Assembly: GCF_018918155.1 (NCBI RefSeq)
Contig: NZ_JAHLPY010000017.1
Span: 1-55,802 of the forward strand
DNA length: 55,802 nt
Direction of reading: 5' to 3'
Origin: Anaerostipes sp. MSJ-23
GTDB lineage: Bacteria; Bacillota; Clostridia; Lachnospirales; Lachnospiraceae
A program made the translations under genes and the position numbers. The notes under the pieces were generated by a model, which did not search any database, was not told where the DNA came from, and worked only from the letters and a program-made list of their open reading frames with translations. Positions 7,740 through 15,016 of this stretch are shown here, piece after piece. How positions within the stretch are numbered: the stretch's first letter is position 1; every line of letters begins with the position of its first letter.

Positions 7740-7968
7740 TAGTGAGAGGGATTTTCCCAGTTACTAACAAACAATGCAACCTATAAATTAGAAACTATAC
7801 CATTTTCGTATCCCTAAAATTTACTGCGGAATGGAGGCGAACAAAAGTTTTTAGCAGGACATGCTGAATATCTCTTTGTTCGGGAAAATCCTTCTCATAT
7901 TTCATTCCCGTAAAAGATATGCATATTCAAAATTAAATCTCTTCTCTGGGAAAAAAGCCAGAGTTTTT
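7740..7968 (+). ncRNA. Candidate structured non-coding RNA of unknown family
   Basis: This ORF-poor gap folds on paper into a compact RNA. P1 pairs 7742-7758 with 7882-7898 (17 bp without a bulge; two pairs are G-U on the plus strand and would be C-A mismatches on the minus strand, which sets the orientation). P2 pairs 7784-7791 with 7814-7823 (8 bp with a 2-nt bulge), capped by ATAC/GTAT. P3 pairs 7839-7845 with 7875-7881, directly stacked on P1 and capped by a 7-bp hairpin (7850-7856 with 7862-7868, loop GGACA). A plus-strand terminator follows at 7944-7968. No plus-strand gene follows, so it is more likely a trans-acting RNA than a riboswitch. 6S RNA is one possibility; I could not match it to a family, and no convincing promoter was found. 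Confidence 0.55.
7944..7968 (+). terminator. Terminator of the candidate RNA
   Basis: CTCTGG (7944-7949) and CCAGAG (7958-7963) form a 6-bp stem followed by five T on the plus strand. It stands 28 bases from the end of the convergent dut gene. Confidence 0.6.
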
Positions 7969-7996
7969 ATATACAAAAACCCCAGCTCTTTTTTCA

Positions 7997-8509
7997 TTAT
8001 TTTGTTGTACTGCCAAAGCCGCCATTTCTTATTTGTACGACATTATCATCAATTGTAATTCCATACTGCATAAAGATTCCCTGAACCATACCAGTTCCTC
8101 TTGCAACAGAAACTGTTTTTCCTTCATTTGTATCGTTCGTTAATTTCACAAAAATATGCCCTTCATTATCAGAATTAAAATAATCACTATCAATAATTCC
8201 AACAGTATTGTTCATCTGAAGACGGAATTTAAATCCAAGCCCGCTTCTCGGAAAAATATTTAATACCCAATCTGGTTCAATAAATACACGAATCCCTGTC
8301 GGAATTTTAATTGTTTCTCCCGGTTTTAAAGTAAAATCAATAGGACTGAAAAAGTCATATCCTGCAGATCCCTTTGTTGCTCTGCAAGGCAGCTTGATTT
8401 CATCATAAATTTTTCTAATTTCATCGGATGTTGTATCCGGAAAACTATCCTTCCAGCTTTCCTCAAACTGAGCAAAGCTTACCTTATGAAACTGTGCAAT
8501 CTTATTCAT
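7997..8509 (-). CDS. dut: dUTP diphosphatase
   Basis: This enzyme hydrolyses dUTP to dUMP and pyrophosphate, keeping uracil out of DNA and supplying dUMP for thymidylate synthesis. All five motifs of the trimeric dUTPase family are present in the 170-aa protein: AGYDFFSP (49-56), PRSGLGFKF (87-95), GIIDSDYFN (104-112), GTGMVQGIF (138-146) and the P-loop-like RNGGFGST (161-168). The N-terminal 35 residues are an extension relative to the shortest bacterial forms. CAGGAG precedes the start. It is a single leftward gene between the candidate RNA and the deacetylase gene. Confidence 0.95.
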   Translation of the reverse strand: MNKIAQFHKVSFAQFEESWKDSFPDTTSDEIRKIYDEIKLPCRATKGSAGYDFFSPIDFTLKPGETIKIPTGIRVFIEPDWVLNIFPRSGLGFKFRLQMNNTVGIIDSDYFNSDNEGHIFVKLTNDTNEGKTVSVARGTGMVQGIFMQYGITIDDNVVQIRNGGFGSTTK

Positions 8510-8575
8510 AAACGCTCCTGTCTTGTACTGTTCTTCTGTAGTTCCAGAATATTTTATCAGACACTTCCCACAGAT

Positions 8576-9394
8576 TCAATAGTCTGGAAGGTTTTTTAGC
8601 GAAAGAAATTGAAAGCCTTCTTTTTTCAAATTTGATATCACTGTACCTAATGCCTGTGCATTCGAACTTGATACATTATGAATCAACGGAATGGCTCCAT
8701 TATGGGAATATTTTTCAAAATGCTGCACTACATACTCTTTTCCCGGCTGTTTATTAACATCATAATCAAGATATGCCATACTCCAGAAAATAGTCTTATA
8801 TCCCATTTCCTTTGTAAGTTTTAAAGTTCTCTCATTGTATTCTCCCATTGGCGGTCGAAAAAAATGATCCATCGCATAACCTGTTGCCTCTTTACAATAT
8901 TCTGCACAATCATTAATTTCTTGCTTATTATCTCTATCGGTAAGAGATGGCATACTTTTATGATGAACCGTATGATTTCCAACAATATGCCCTTCTTTCT
9001 TCATTCGTTTGACAAGATCTTTATTTTCTCGGATAAAAGGTTTGGTAACAAAAAAAGCCCCTGGTACTTTTTCTTTCTTTAATACATCCAGAATTTTTGG
9101 AGTAAATCCATTTTCATAACCACAATCAAATGTCAGATAAATACATTTTTTCTTATCTGCTTTTGGATCTACATAATAAGCATCATATTTAGAAAGATCA
9201 ATCTTATCTGATGCCTCCGGTGTTTGATGATTTTCATTTCTTTTGATCCACCATCCCTCGGTTCCCTGAACCTTTGTGCCAACCGTTTGAATCACAGTTT
9301 CTTCCGTTGATACTATCCTCGGCTGCGCACATCCTCCAAATAGCATGGCAACTAAGAAAATCTGAAAAACCACATATTTCATAGAAAAACCCAT
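8576..9394 (-). CDS. PdaA-like polysaccharide deacetylase (probable lipoprotein)
   Basis: The 272-aa protein carries a NodB deacetylase domain from about residue 84: TFDCGYENG (metal-binding Asp90), GNHTVHH (His141 and His145), RPPMGEYN (180-187) and the final LIHN (His239). The TFDxGYENG form is that of PdaA, the peptidoglycan N-acetylmuramic acid deacetylase that makes muramic-delta-lactam in the spore cortex. The N-terminus is hydrophobic and ends in a lipobox-like LFGGC (Cys22), so membrane anchoring is likely. A second ATG four codons in (MKYVV) is an alternative start, since neither has a strong ribosome binding site. With YyaC it supports a spore-forming host. Confidence 0.87.
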   Translation of the reverse strand: MGFSMKYVVFQIFLVAMLFGGCAQPRIVSTEETVIQTVGTKVQGTEGWWIKRNENHQTPEASDKIDLSKYDAYYVDPKADKKKCIYLTFDCGYENGFTPKILDVLKKEKVPGAFFVTKPFIRENKDLVKRMKKEGHIVGNHTVHHKSMPSLTDRDNKQEINDCAEYCKEATGYAMDHFFRPPMGEYNERTLKLTKEMGYKTIFWSMAYLDYDVNKQPGKEYVVQHFEKYSHNGAIPLIHNVSSSNAQALGTVISNLKKEGFQFLSLKNLPDY

Positions 9395-9434
9395 TCTTTC
9401 TTTTTCTATATTATTCTATGATTCTCCTTGTGCT

Positions 9435-10124
9435 TTATAAGTCGTTTATAAAATCTTTTAATGTTTCTATATCTTCCTTCGTAAGCTCCAGTTCTCTAGT
9501 ACTTGCAATCTGGCTCCATTTTTCTACAATCTCATCTGCTTCTTCTTTCTCTTGCGCACTCCTTTTTTCCTGACGTATATGTTGTTTTTCCTCTTTCTCC
9601 CGCTTTCCTTCCGCCTTATTCACTCTATTGGGTAAAATATTTTCCAGATAATTAATCAAAGTGCTCCGTATTCTTTTTTTCAAATGATCTAGAAGGAAAA
9701 GATTATCGATCATAAAAATTAAAAAGCCAACAGACACACTGATCATTAAACTTCGAAACCATAAAAAGAAATCGATTCCTTCTATCATTCCTCGTATCGC
9801 ACCAAGGCATCCAAGCAGCATACATAAAATACCACAAAATCCCGGTATTTGTTCCCAAAAAGAAACCGGAATACCAAAGATCCGATGATTTTCAAAATAC
9901 TGATCAACGATGCAAGAAGCATTATGTATCTTCGCATTGAGTTGATAGTAATTTTCAAATTTCTTCTTCAGTATTCCGATCCAGTGCCGTTTCGGCTTGT
10001 CCATATCATTTGCAGCTGACAATAAACGGTGATAACTTCTAAATACAATCAATTTTACAAGTAATGCAATCACCAGTGCCGATGCCAGCCCCTGAATAAA
10101 AAATGTTTCCTTTAAGATTTCCAT
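9435..10124 (-). CDS. Membrane protein of unknown function with a coiled-coil tail
   Basis: The protein of about 229 aa has an N-terminal membrane segment (about residues 8-25), two more in the middle (about 90-108 and 115-140) and a highly charged C-terminal region rich in Glu, Lys and Arg that probably forms a helix or coiled coil in the cytoplasm. I do not recognise a family. The start at 10124 follows AAGGAGATG; an earlier start eight codons upstream would overlap this site. It follows mtnN in the same direction with a gap of about 75 nt and no terminator, so the two may be co-transcribed. Confidence 0.6.
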   Translation of the reverse strand: MEILKETFFIQGLASALVIALLVKLIVFRSYHRLLSAANDMDKPKRHWIGILKKKFENYYQLNAKIHNASCIVDQYFENHRIFGIPVSFWEQIPGFCGILCMLLGCLGAIRGMIEGIDFFLWFRSLMISVSVGFLIFMIDNLFLLDHLKKRIRSTLINYLENILPNRVNKAEGKREKEEKQHIRQEKRSAQEKEEADEIVEKWSQIASTRELELTKEDIETLKDFINDL

Positions 10125-10199
10125 ATCCACATCTCCTTTTGTTATCATTATAAAAGAGTCCCTATGGAAACTTAAGAAAAATCATCTTACAAAGTTCGA

Positions 10200-10895
10200 T
10201 TATTCTCTGTCTAAAATACCAAGAACCAGACGAACAATGTGTTTGATTGCTGCTTTTTCAAATTCCTCATAACTTACGGTTGCTTCCTGATCTGCCTTAT
10301 CAGAAATTGCACGTAAAACGATAAATGGAATATGATTCAGATAAGCAGCCTGTGCCATAGATGCACCTTCCATTTCTGCACAATATCCGCCAAATTGTGA
10401 GATCAGCTGATGTTTCTTTTCATTATCTGAAATAAACTGATCTCCACTGACTACACGTCCAGTAAAGCACTGAATTTCTGGATTTACCTCTTTGCATACT
10501 TCTTCTGCAATAGAAATCAGCCCTTTATCTGCCTCAAAAATAGATGTTTCCATTCTTGGAATTACACCTGGCTCATATCCAAATCCTGTAGCATCCATAT
10601 CATGCTGAACAGCATCGCTTGAAATTACAATATCTCCAACTTCAATGTCTTTATATAATCCTCCGGCTACCCCGGTATTAATTAAATGTGTCACTTGAAA
10701 TTTATCTACAAGAATCTGTGTACAGATCGCCATATTAACTTTTCCAATTCCGCTCTGCACAATTACAACATTTTTTTTGCGCAAAATTCCTTTATAAAAG
10801 TCCATTCCTGCAAAACTGCTTTTTTCTTTTTCTTCCATGGACTCAATCAGTGTGCTGACTTCTTCTTCCATAGCTCCAATAATTCCAATGATCAT
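10200..10895 (-). CDS. mtnN: 5'-methylthioadenosine/S-adenosylhomocysteine nucleosidase
   Basis: The enzyme cleaves adenine from MTA and SAH, removing inhibitory by-products of polyamine synthesis and methylation and feeding methionine salvage and autoinducer-2 precursors. The 231-aa length and motifs are typical: GIIGAMEEEV at the start (catalytic Glu near residue 12), INTGVAGGL, the substrate segment CAEMEGASMAQ and the catalytic Asp in RAISDKADQEA. The start at 10895 is set by AGGAGG nine bases upstream; the 16 extra codons of the longer frame are not supported. The mannitol-type EIIA gene ends about 50 nt upstream in the same direction, so both may share a transcript. Confidence 0.93.
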   Translation of the reverse strand: MIIGIIGAMEEEVSTLIESMEEKEKSSFAGMDFYKGILRKKNVVIVQSGIGKVNMAICTQILVDKFQVTHLINTGVAGGLYKDIEVGDIVISSDAVQHDMDATGFGYEPGVIPRMETSIFEADKGLISIAEEVCKEVNPEIQCFTGRVVSGDQFISDNEKKHQLISQFGGYCAEMEGASMAQAAYLNHIPFIVLRAISDKADQEATVSYEEFEKAAIKHIVRLVLGILDRE

Positions 10896-10946
10896 AATTT
10901 CTTTTCCTCCTGATGTCTTTTTCTCTCTGTCAGCATACCACAAATT

Positions 10947-11378
10947 TTATAGATCAGACAAGATTTCTAAAACTTCTTCTTTTGTTTTTGCAACACGCAG
11001 CTTTTCTATTTTTTCCATATCAGAACATGTGATAGCCAATTTTGCAAGAATTTCTAAATGTTCCTCATCAACTCCAGCAATTCCAATAATAAGGTAAGCT
11101 ATCTTATCTGGCCCAAAAGATACTCCTTTAGGAACTTGAATAAAAGATACTCCGGAAGCCTTAATATATTTTTCAGATCCTGCCATTCCATGCGGAATTG
11201 CAACTCCATTTCCTATATATACAGAAATCTTTTCATCTCTTTCTATCATCGAATCTATATACTCTGATTGAATACATCCCAGATCTATAAGAATTTCTCC
11301 TGCTTTTTTTATTGCTGAAATCTTATCCTCAAATGCCTGATTTAATAAAATACTATCCGAATGAAATACACGACTCAT
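10947..11378 (-). CDS. Stand-alone mannitol-type PTS EIIA protein
   Basis: The 143-aa protein is a single EIIA domain of the mannitol/fructose type (PTS_EIIA_2). The phosphorylated histidine is His63 in the motif GNGVAIPHGM. It takes phosphate from HPr and passes it to an EIIB domain. A matching EIIBC transporter or mannitol-1-phosphate dehydrogenase gene is absent here, so it is an orphan that may serve a transporter encoded elsewhere or play a regulatory role. AAAAGGGGG precedes the start. It heads a leftward group with mtnN. Confidence 0.85.
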   Translation of the reverse strand: MSRVFHSDSILLNQAFEDKISAIKKAGEILIDLGCIQSEYIDSMIERDEKISVYIGNGVAIPHGMAGSEKYIKASGVSFIQVPKGVSFGPDKIAYLIIGIAGVDEEHLEILAKLAITCSDMEKIEKLRVAKTKEEVLEILSDL

Positions 11379-11484
11379 GCTGTTTCCCCCTTTTCTTCTT
11401 TCATATTTTTTCTTATATTTATTTTACCATGCAGAAAATAAACAAACCAGCACAACTGCCATGAAACATTTCAAAATTGCCCAC

Positions 11485-11513
11485 TGGACGCATGTTCCCT
11501 GATGGGCTATAAT
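11485..11513 (+). promoter_or_regulatory. Promoter of the TSCPD-murG operon
   Basis: TATAAT at 11508-11513 lies 17 nt downstream of TGGACG (11485-11490), a weak -35. Inverted arms GCCCA (11479-11483) and TGGGC (11503-11507) flank the spacer and could be an operator. The start codon is at 11551. Confidence 0.5.
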
Positions 11514-11550
11514 GAGACATAGCATGAAACAATGTTAACAGGAGGGAATT

Positions 11551-11814
11551 ATGATTTATAAGACAAAAGGTACTTGTTCCAGTGCCATTGAATTTGAAAT
11601 AGAAAATGGTATCCTGACAGATGTAAAATTCCAAGGCGGATGTATGGGAAATACTGCCGGTGTTGCAGCCCTTGCAATCGGTCGTCCAATTGACGAAGTT
11701 ATTGAAAAACTTTCCGGTATTCCTTGCGGATTCCGTGGTACATCCTGTCCAGACCAGCTTTCCAGAGCATTAAAATTGTATAAAGAAGAACATCCTTCAG
11801 GAGGTGCTGCATAA
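11551..11814 (+). CDS. TSCPD domain protein (TIGR03905 type)
   Basis: The 87-aa protein carries the motif GTSCPDQLSRAL (64-75) that gives the TSCPD family its name. Four cysteines (9, 31, 59 and 66) are spaced like metal ligands. Related domains occur at the C-terminus of vitamin B12-dependent ribonucleotide reductases, where they bind zinc; the function of the stand-alone form is unknown. AGGAGG precedes the start. The last base of its stop codon is the first base of the murG start codon, so the two are tightly coupled. Confidence 0.8.
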   Translation: MIYKTKGTCSSAIEFEIENGILTDVKFQGGCMGNTAGVAALAIGRPIDEVIEKLSGIPCGFRGTSCPDQLSRALKLYKEEHPSGGAA

Positions 11815-12887
11815 TGAAGCGAATCGTATTAACCGGAGGTGGTACAGCCGGTCATGTAACGCCAAATATGGCTCTCGTTCCAAAACTAATCGATGAAGGA
11901 TTTGATATTTCTTACATCGGTTCCTATAACGGTATGGAGAAAAAACTGATTGGTGATATCGGCGTTCCTTACTATGGAATATCATCCGGAAAATTACGCC
12001 GCTATTTTGATTTAAAAAACTTCAGTGATCCTTTCCGCGTATTAAAAGGATATTTTGAAGCAAAAAAAATATTAAAAAAACTACACCCAGATGTTATTTT
12101 TTCCAAAGGAGGATTTGTTACAGTTCCTGTTGTAATTGCAGCAAAAAAATTGCATATTCCAATTATCATTCATGAATCTGATATGACTCCAGGACTTGCC
12201 AACAAACTAAGCATTCCAAGTGCCAGTAAAGTATGCTGTAACTTCCCGGAAACTATCTCTCATCTACCAGAGGGAAAAGCTGTCCTTACCGGATCACCAA
12301 TTCGCGAGGAACTCTTCCAGGGAAAGAAAGAAACTGGTTTATCTCTTTGCGATTTCAATGATGAAAAACCTGTGCTTCTTGTTATTGGAGGAAGTCTTGG
12401 TTCTGTAGCAATCAACAATGCGATCCGCACAAACTTAAATGACTTGCTAGAACGCTATCAGATCATTCATCTATGTGGACGTAATCACTTAGATGAATCT
12501 CTGTCACATATCAGAGGTTACAAACAATTTGAATATGTAAAAAAAGAACTGAAACACTATTTTGCCTGTGCAGATATTGTTGTATCTCGTGCTGGTGCCA
12601 ATGCTATTTGTGAACTTTTAGCATTACGCAAACCAAACATCCTGATTCCTCTTGGATTAGATGCCAGCCGTGGAGACCAAATCCTCAATGCACAATCCTT
12701 TGAAAAACAAGGTTACAGCTACGTTTTACAAGAAAAAGATGTAACAAGCCAGACTTTATTAAATGCAGTAAACACTGTTTACGATAATCGTGAAAAATAT
12801 ATTGAAGCCATGAACAAAAGTGAACTGGCAAACCCAATTGAAACCATCGTAAACCTTGCCAATGAACTGGCTACAAAGAAAAATTAA
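11814..12887 (+). CDS. murG: UDP-GlcNAc:lipid I GlcNAc transferase (MurG), outside a cell-division cluster
   Basis: The 357-aa protein matches the MurG family in length and motifs: GGGTAGHVTPNMAL (8-21), HESDMTPGLANK (canonical form HEQNxxPG), GGSLGSVAIN, SRAGANAICELLAL and the nucleotide-binding DASRGDQILNAQ. MurG adds GlcNAc to lipid I on the inner membrane face to form lipid II. Here it stands alone with a TSCPD gene, without mraY, murD or ftsW. In clostridia such a gene can be the second of two MurG-like proteins, so the exact acceptor is uncertain. HESD in place of HEQN is one visible difference. It ends in a terminator shared with the convergent Tp47-like gene. Confidence 0.85.
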   Translation: MKRIVLTGGGTAGHVTPNMALVPKLIDEGFDISYIGSYNGMEKKLIGDIGVPYYGISSGKLRRYFDLKNFSDPFRVLKGYFEAKKILKKLHPDVIFSKGGFVTVPVVIAAKKLHIPIIIHESDMTPGLANKLSIPSASKVCCNFPETISHLPEGKAVLTGSPIREELFQGKKETGLSLCDFNDEKPVLLVIGGSLGSVAINNAIRTNLNDLLERYQIIHLCGRNHLDESLSHIRGYKQFEYVKKELKHYFACADIVVSRAGANAICELLALRKPNILIPLGLDASRGDQILNAQSFEKQGYSYVLQEKDVTSQTLLNAVNTVYDNREKYIEAMNKSELANPIETIVNLANELATKKN

Positions 12888-12897
12888 TTTTATAATG

Positions 12898-12978
12898 CAA
12901 TAAAAACATGCATGTTTTTTATTCTTTTCCGTATCTTAGATGTTAAAGATTCAATAAACATGCATGTTTTTTATTTTT
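12898..12978. terminator. Bidirectional terminator built from two copies of a palindrome
   Basis: The palindrome AAACATGCATGTTT, followed by a T-rich tail, occurs twice, near 12905-12925 and 12957-12977. Because each copy is self-complementary, the two can also pair with each other into a stem of about 20 bp with a loop of about 35-40 nt. It lies between the convergent murG and Tp47-like genes and has T runs on one side and A runs on the other, so it can stop transcription from both directions. Confidence 0.65.
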
Positions 12979-12982
12979 TACA

Positions 12983-14809
12983 TTATTTTACTGTAATAGA
13001 TTTCACTGCACTGTATGCTCCATACAATTTTGTCTTTCCAACGCTCTTATATGAACGTACTCTTACATAATATTTCTTTTTTGATTTTAAACTCTTTATT
13101 GTCTTCTTGTAAGTCTTATAAGTTGTCACCGAATAAGTCTTAGCGCCTTTGAAGTTACTCTTTAATCCAACTTGTAACTGATATCCAGATGCCTGATTGT
13201 CTTTTGTCCACGATACATCTAATTTTTGTTTACCAGCCTTTACTTTTACATTCTGTTTCTTTGGTACTACCTTGATTGCTACTTTCTTTGTTTCTGTGCA
13301 AAAGCCTTCACCAAATGCAGTCACGGTAATTGTCGCAGATCCTGTTCCTTTGATAGTAACAACTCCCTGATCTGATACATCTGCAACTTTCTTATTGCTT
13401 GTTTTATAACTTAAAGTTGTTCCTTCTACAGATTTTGCTCCAAGATCTATTGCTTTATCTCCATATACTTTTGATATGCTTAATGATGTGGCCACAGAAA
13501 TATCTGTTGCTTTTTTAATAGATACCGAAAGTTTTACATCAGCATATTTCTCAGATTCAAGAGTGATTGTATAATCATCTCCGATTTCAAGACTCTTATC
13601 AAGAGTAAGAATACCATCTTTATAGCTATACAATGTTGGATCAATGACCTGAGCAGCTCTTCCTGCTCCTTTTGTTACTTTTGTAAGATTGTAATTTGCA
13701 TCTTTTGGTGCTCTGGAAGTATCAACTTTTACTTTTGTTCCACTTTCGCTATATGCTCCTTCAGATACTGTAATTTCCTGATTTTTGCTTAACAATGGTT
13801 TCACATAAAGGTTCGTATGAATCACAAGATCTTTTCCATCACATGCTGGTACTTGTGTAATACTTCCATCTCTTCCTTTTTCTTCATATGCATCCGTCTT
13901 TCTTAACAGATAAGTAATTTTTTTAATTGTCTTTCCATTCAGACCCTTTGTATGTGCATAAGCCACATGGTTTCCATGAGGTTCAGTAAATTCTCTTGCT
14001 GCAAAAGAAATTTCTTTTGGCTGAAGCCATAAGTTATCTTCATGAAGAAGACCATATTTCTCTCCATCAGAAGTTTCTAAAATAACCCCTTCCATACTTT
14101 TTTTTGTAACATAAGAAGGAAGATTTTCTACAGAAATCTGCCAGTTACCCCAGTTAGAAGTTGAAGTAATCGCTGCTGTTACTTCTGATTTTACTTCTGA
14201 TGTAGAAGTTGTGGCTTTAAATGTTCCATCTCCATTTAATTCTTTATATTCATCAAACGCACTGTCCGAGAATTTTGCATTTGCAAGATATTGATATACC
14301 GATAAATTTTTATCTTTATTTTGAGTATAAGCATTATAATACGCTTGATATAAAGCTACTGGAATACGAATTTGTACATCTGCAATGCCATTAATATTAA
14401 CACCCGTTGCCTCATCCCCAGTTTCATTATTCTTTACATTCTCTGTATAATAAGTTGTTGGAAACCCTTTGGATTTTGTTGTAGTCGCAGATGTAACAGC
14501 GTCATAGGATCCACCTGCATATTTTGCATCTACAATATCACCTTTGGATAAATCAAGACTTGTGATATTCACTGTCCTATTGACTTCTCCATAGTAATAA
14601 TCTGCATACTCCATGTTGACCGTCGCATAATAATAACCGTCAACTGCTTTTAATGTTTTTGGATCCTTTAATCCTGATGTCTGAGTCTCTTCTGCCTTTA
14701 CAATTGCCACACTGCTGTTAAATACAGCCGGTATTGAAACCGGACCTGTCATCATTGCTGCTGCAAGTGCTACTGTAAGACTCTTTTTCCACATTGTTGT
14801 TCTTCTCAT
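12983..14809 (-). CDS. Secreted Tp47-family protein with Big2-like and FN3-like C-terminal domains
   Basis: The 608-aa precursor has a signal peptide (about 1-39, cleavage near VKA). The next 70 residues (YATVNMEYADYYYGEV at 61-76, SYDAVTSAT at 101-109) resemble, from memory, the mature N-terminus of Treponema pallidum Tp47 (YATLSYADYWAGEL, FDAVSRAT), a lipoprotein first described as penicillin-binding. DAVTSAT also fits the pattern Asp-x-x-Ser/Thr-Gly/Ser-Ala-Thr of ApbE flavinylation sites, with Thr109 as the potential target. Later come a Big2-like domain (about 435-512) and an FN3-like domain (about 515-608). AGGAGG lies five bases before the start. It follows the flavinylation operon but has its own upstream region. 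The family match is fairly sure; flavinylation is a hypothesis. Confidence 0.72.
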   Translation of the reverse strand: MRRTTMWKKSLTVALAAAMMTGPVSIPAVFNSSVAIVKAEETQTSGLKDPKTLKAVDGYYYATVNMEYADYYYGEVNRTVNITSLDLSKGDIVDAKYAGGSYDAVTSATTTKSKGFPTTYYTENVKNNETGDEATGVNINGIADVQIRIPVALYQAYYNAYTQNKDKNLSVYQYLANAKFSDSAFDEYKELNGDGTFKATTSTSEVKSEVTAAITSTSNWGNWQISVENLPSYVTKKSMEGVILETSDGEKYGLLHEDNLWLQPKEISFAAREFTEPHGNHVAYAHTKGLNGKTIKKITYLLRKTDAYEEKGRDGSITQVPACDGKDLVIHTNLYVKPLLSKNQEITVSEGAYSESGTKVKVDTSRAPKDANYNLTKVTKGAGRAAQVIDPTLYSYKDGILTLDKSLEIGDDYTITLESEKYADVKLSVSIKKATDISVATSLSISKVYGDKAIDLGAKSVEGTTLSYKTSNKKVADVSDQGVVTIKGTGSATITVTAFGEGFCTETKKVAIKVVPKKQNVKVKAGKQKLDVSWTKDNQASGYQLQVGLKSNFKGAKTYSVTTYKTYKKTIKSLKSKKKYYVRVRSYKSVGKTKLYGAYSAVKSITVK

Positions 14810-14893
14810 GTGAACCTCCTTTAAAAATAAATCATTGTGCCTTGTACTTCGGCATAAAGTACGGAAATGCCTACATACATATTTATCTTTATC

Positions 14894-14911
14894 CTGATAA
14901 AACCTTATCAG
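14894..14911. promoter_or_regulatory. Inverted repeat upstream of the Tp47-like gene, possible operator
   Basis: CTGATAA (14894-14900) and TTATCAG (14905-14911) form a perfect 7-4-7 inverted repeat about 85 bases upstream of the start codon, near a possible -35 (TTGTAA on the minus strand). No T run follows, so it is more likely a protein-binding site than a terminator. Closer to the gene, GTACTT/AAGTAC and GGCAT/ATGCC arms (14844-14869) could form alternative hairpins in the leader. Confidence 0.45.
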
Positions 14912-14977
14912 AGATATCGATCATATTTTTACAATTTCAGGGAATAACGATAGTTTGTTTAGACTAACTTCATTGTT

Positions 14978-15002
14978 AAAAGCAAGCATCCAGATTGGAT
15001 GC
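14978..15002 (-). terminator. Terminator of the flavinylation operon
   Basis: GCATCCA (14986-14992) and TGGATGC (14996-15002) form a 7-bp stem with a 3-nt loop, followed on the minus strand by TTGCTTTT. It lies 15 bases after the polyferredoxin stop codon and separates that operon from the Tp47-like gene. Confidence 0.7.
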
Positions 15003-15016
15003 CACACTTTTTTATT

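Noticed and set aside
7740-7968. RNase P RNA, SRP RNA or tmRNA as identity of the folded region
   Set aside because: The conserved core sequences of these RNAs that I know were not found.
7861-8058. 65-codon plus-strand ORF overlapping the candidate RNA and the end of dut
   Set aside because: It has no ribosome binding site, crosses a terminator and overlaps dut antisense; the RNA fold explains the region better.
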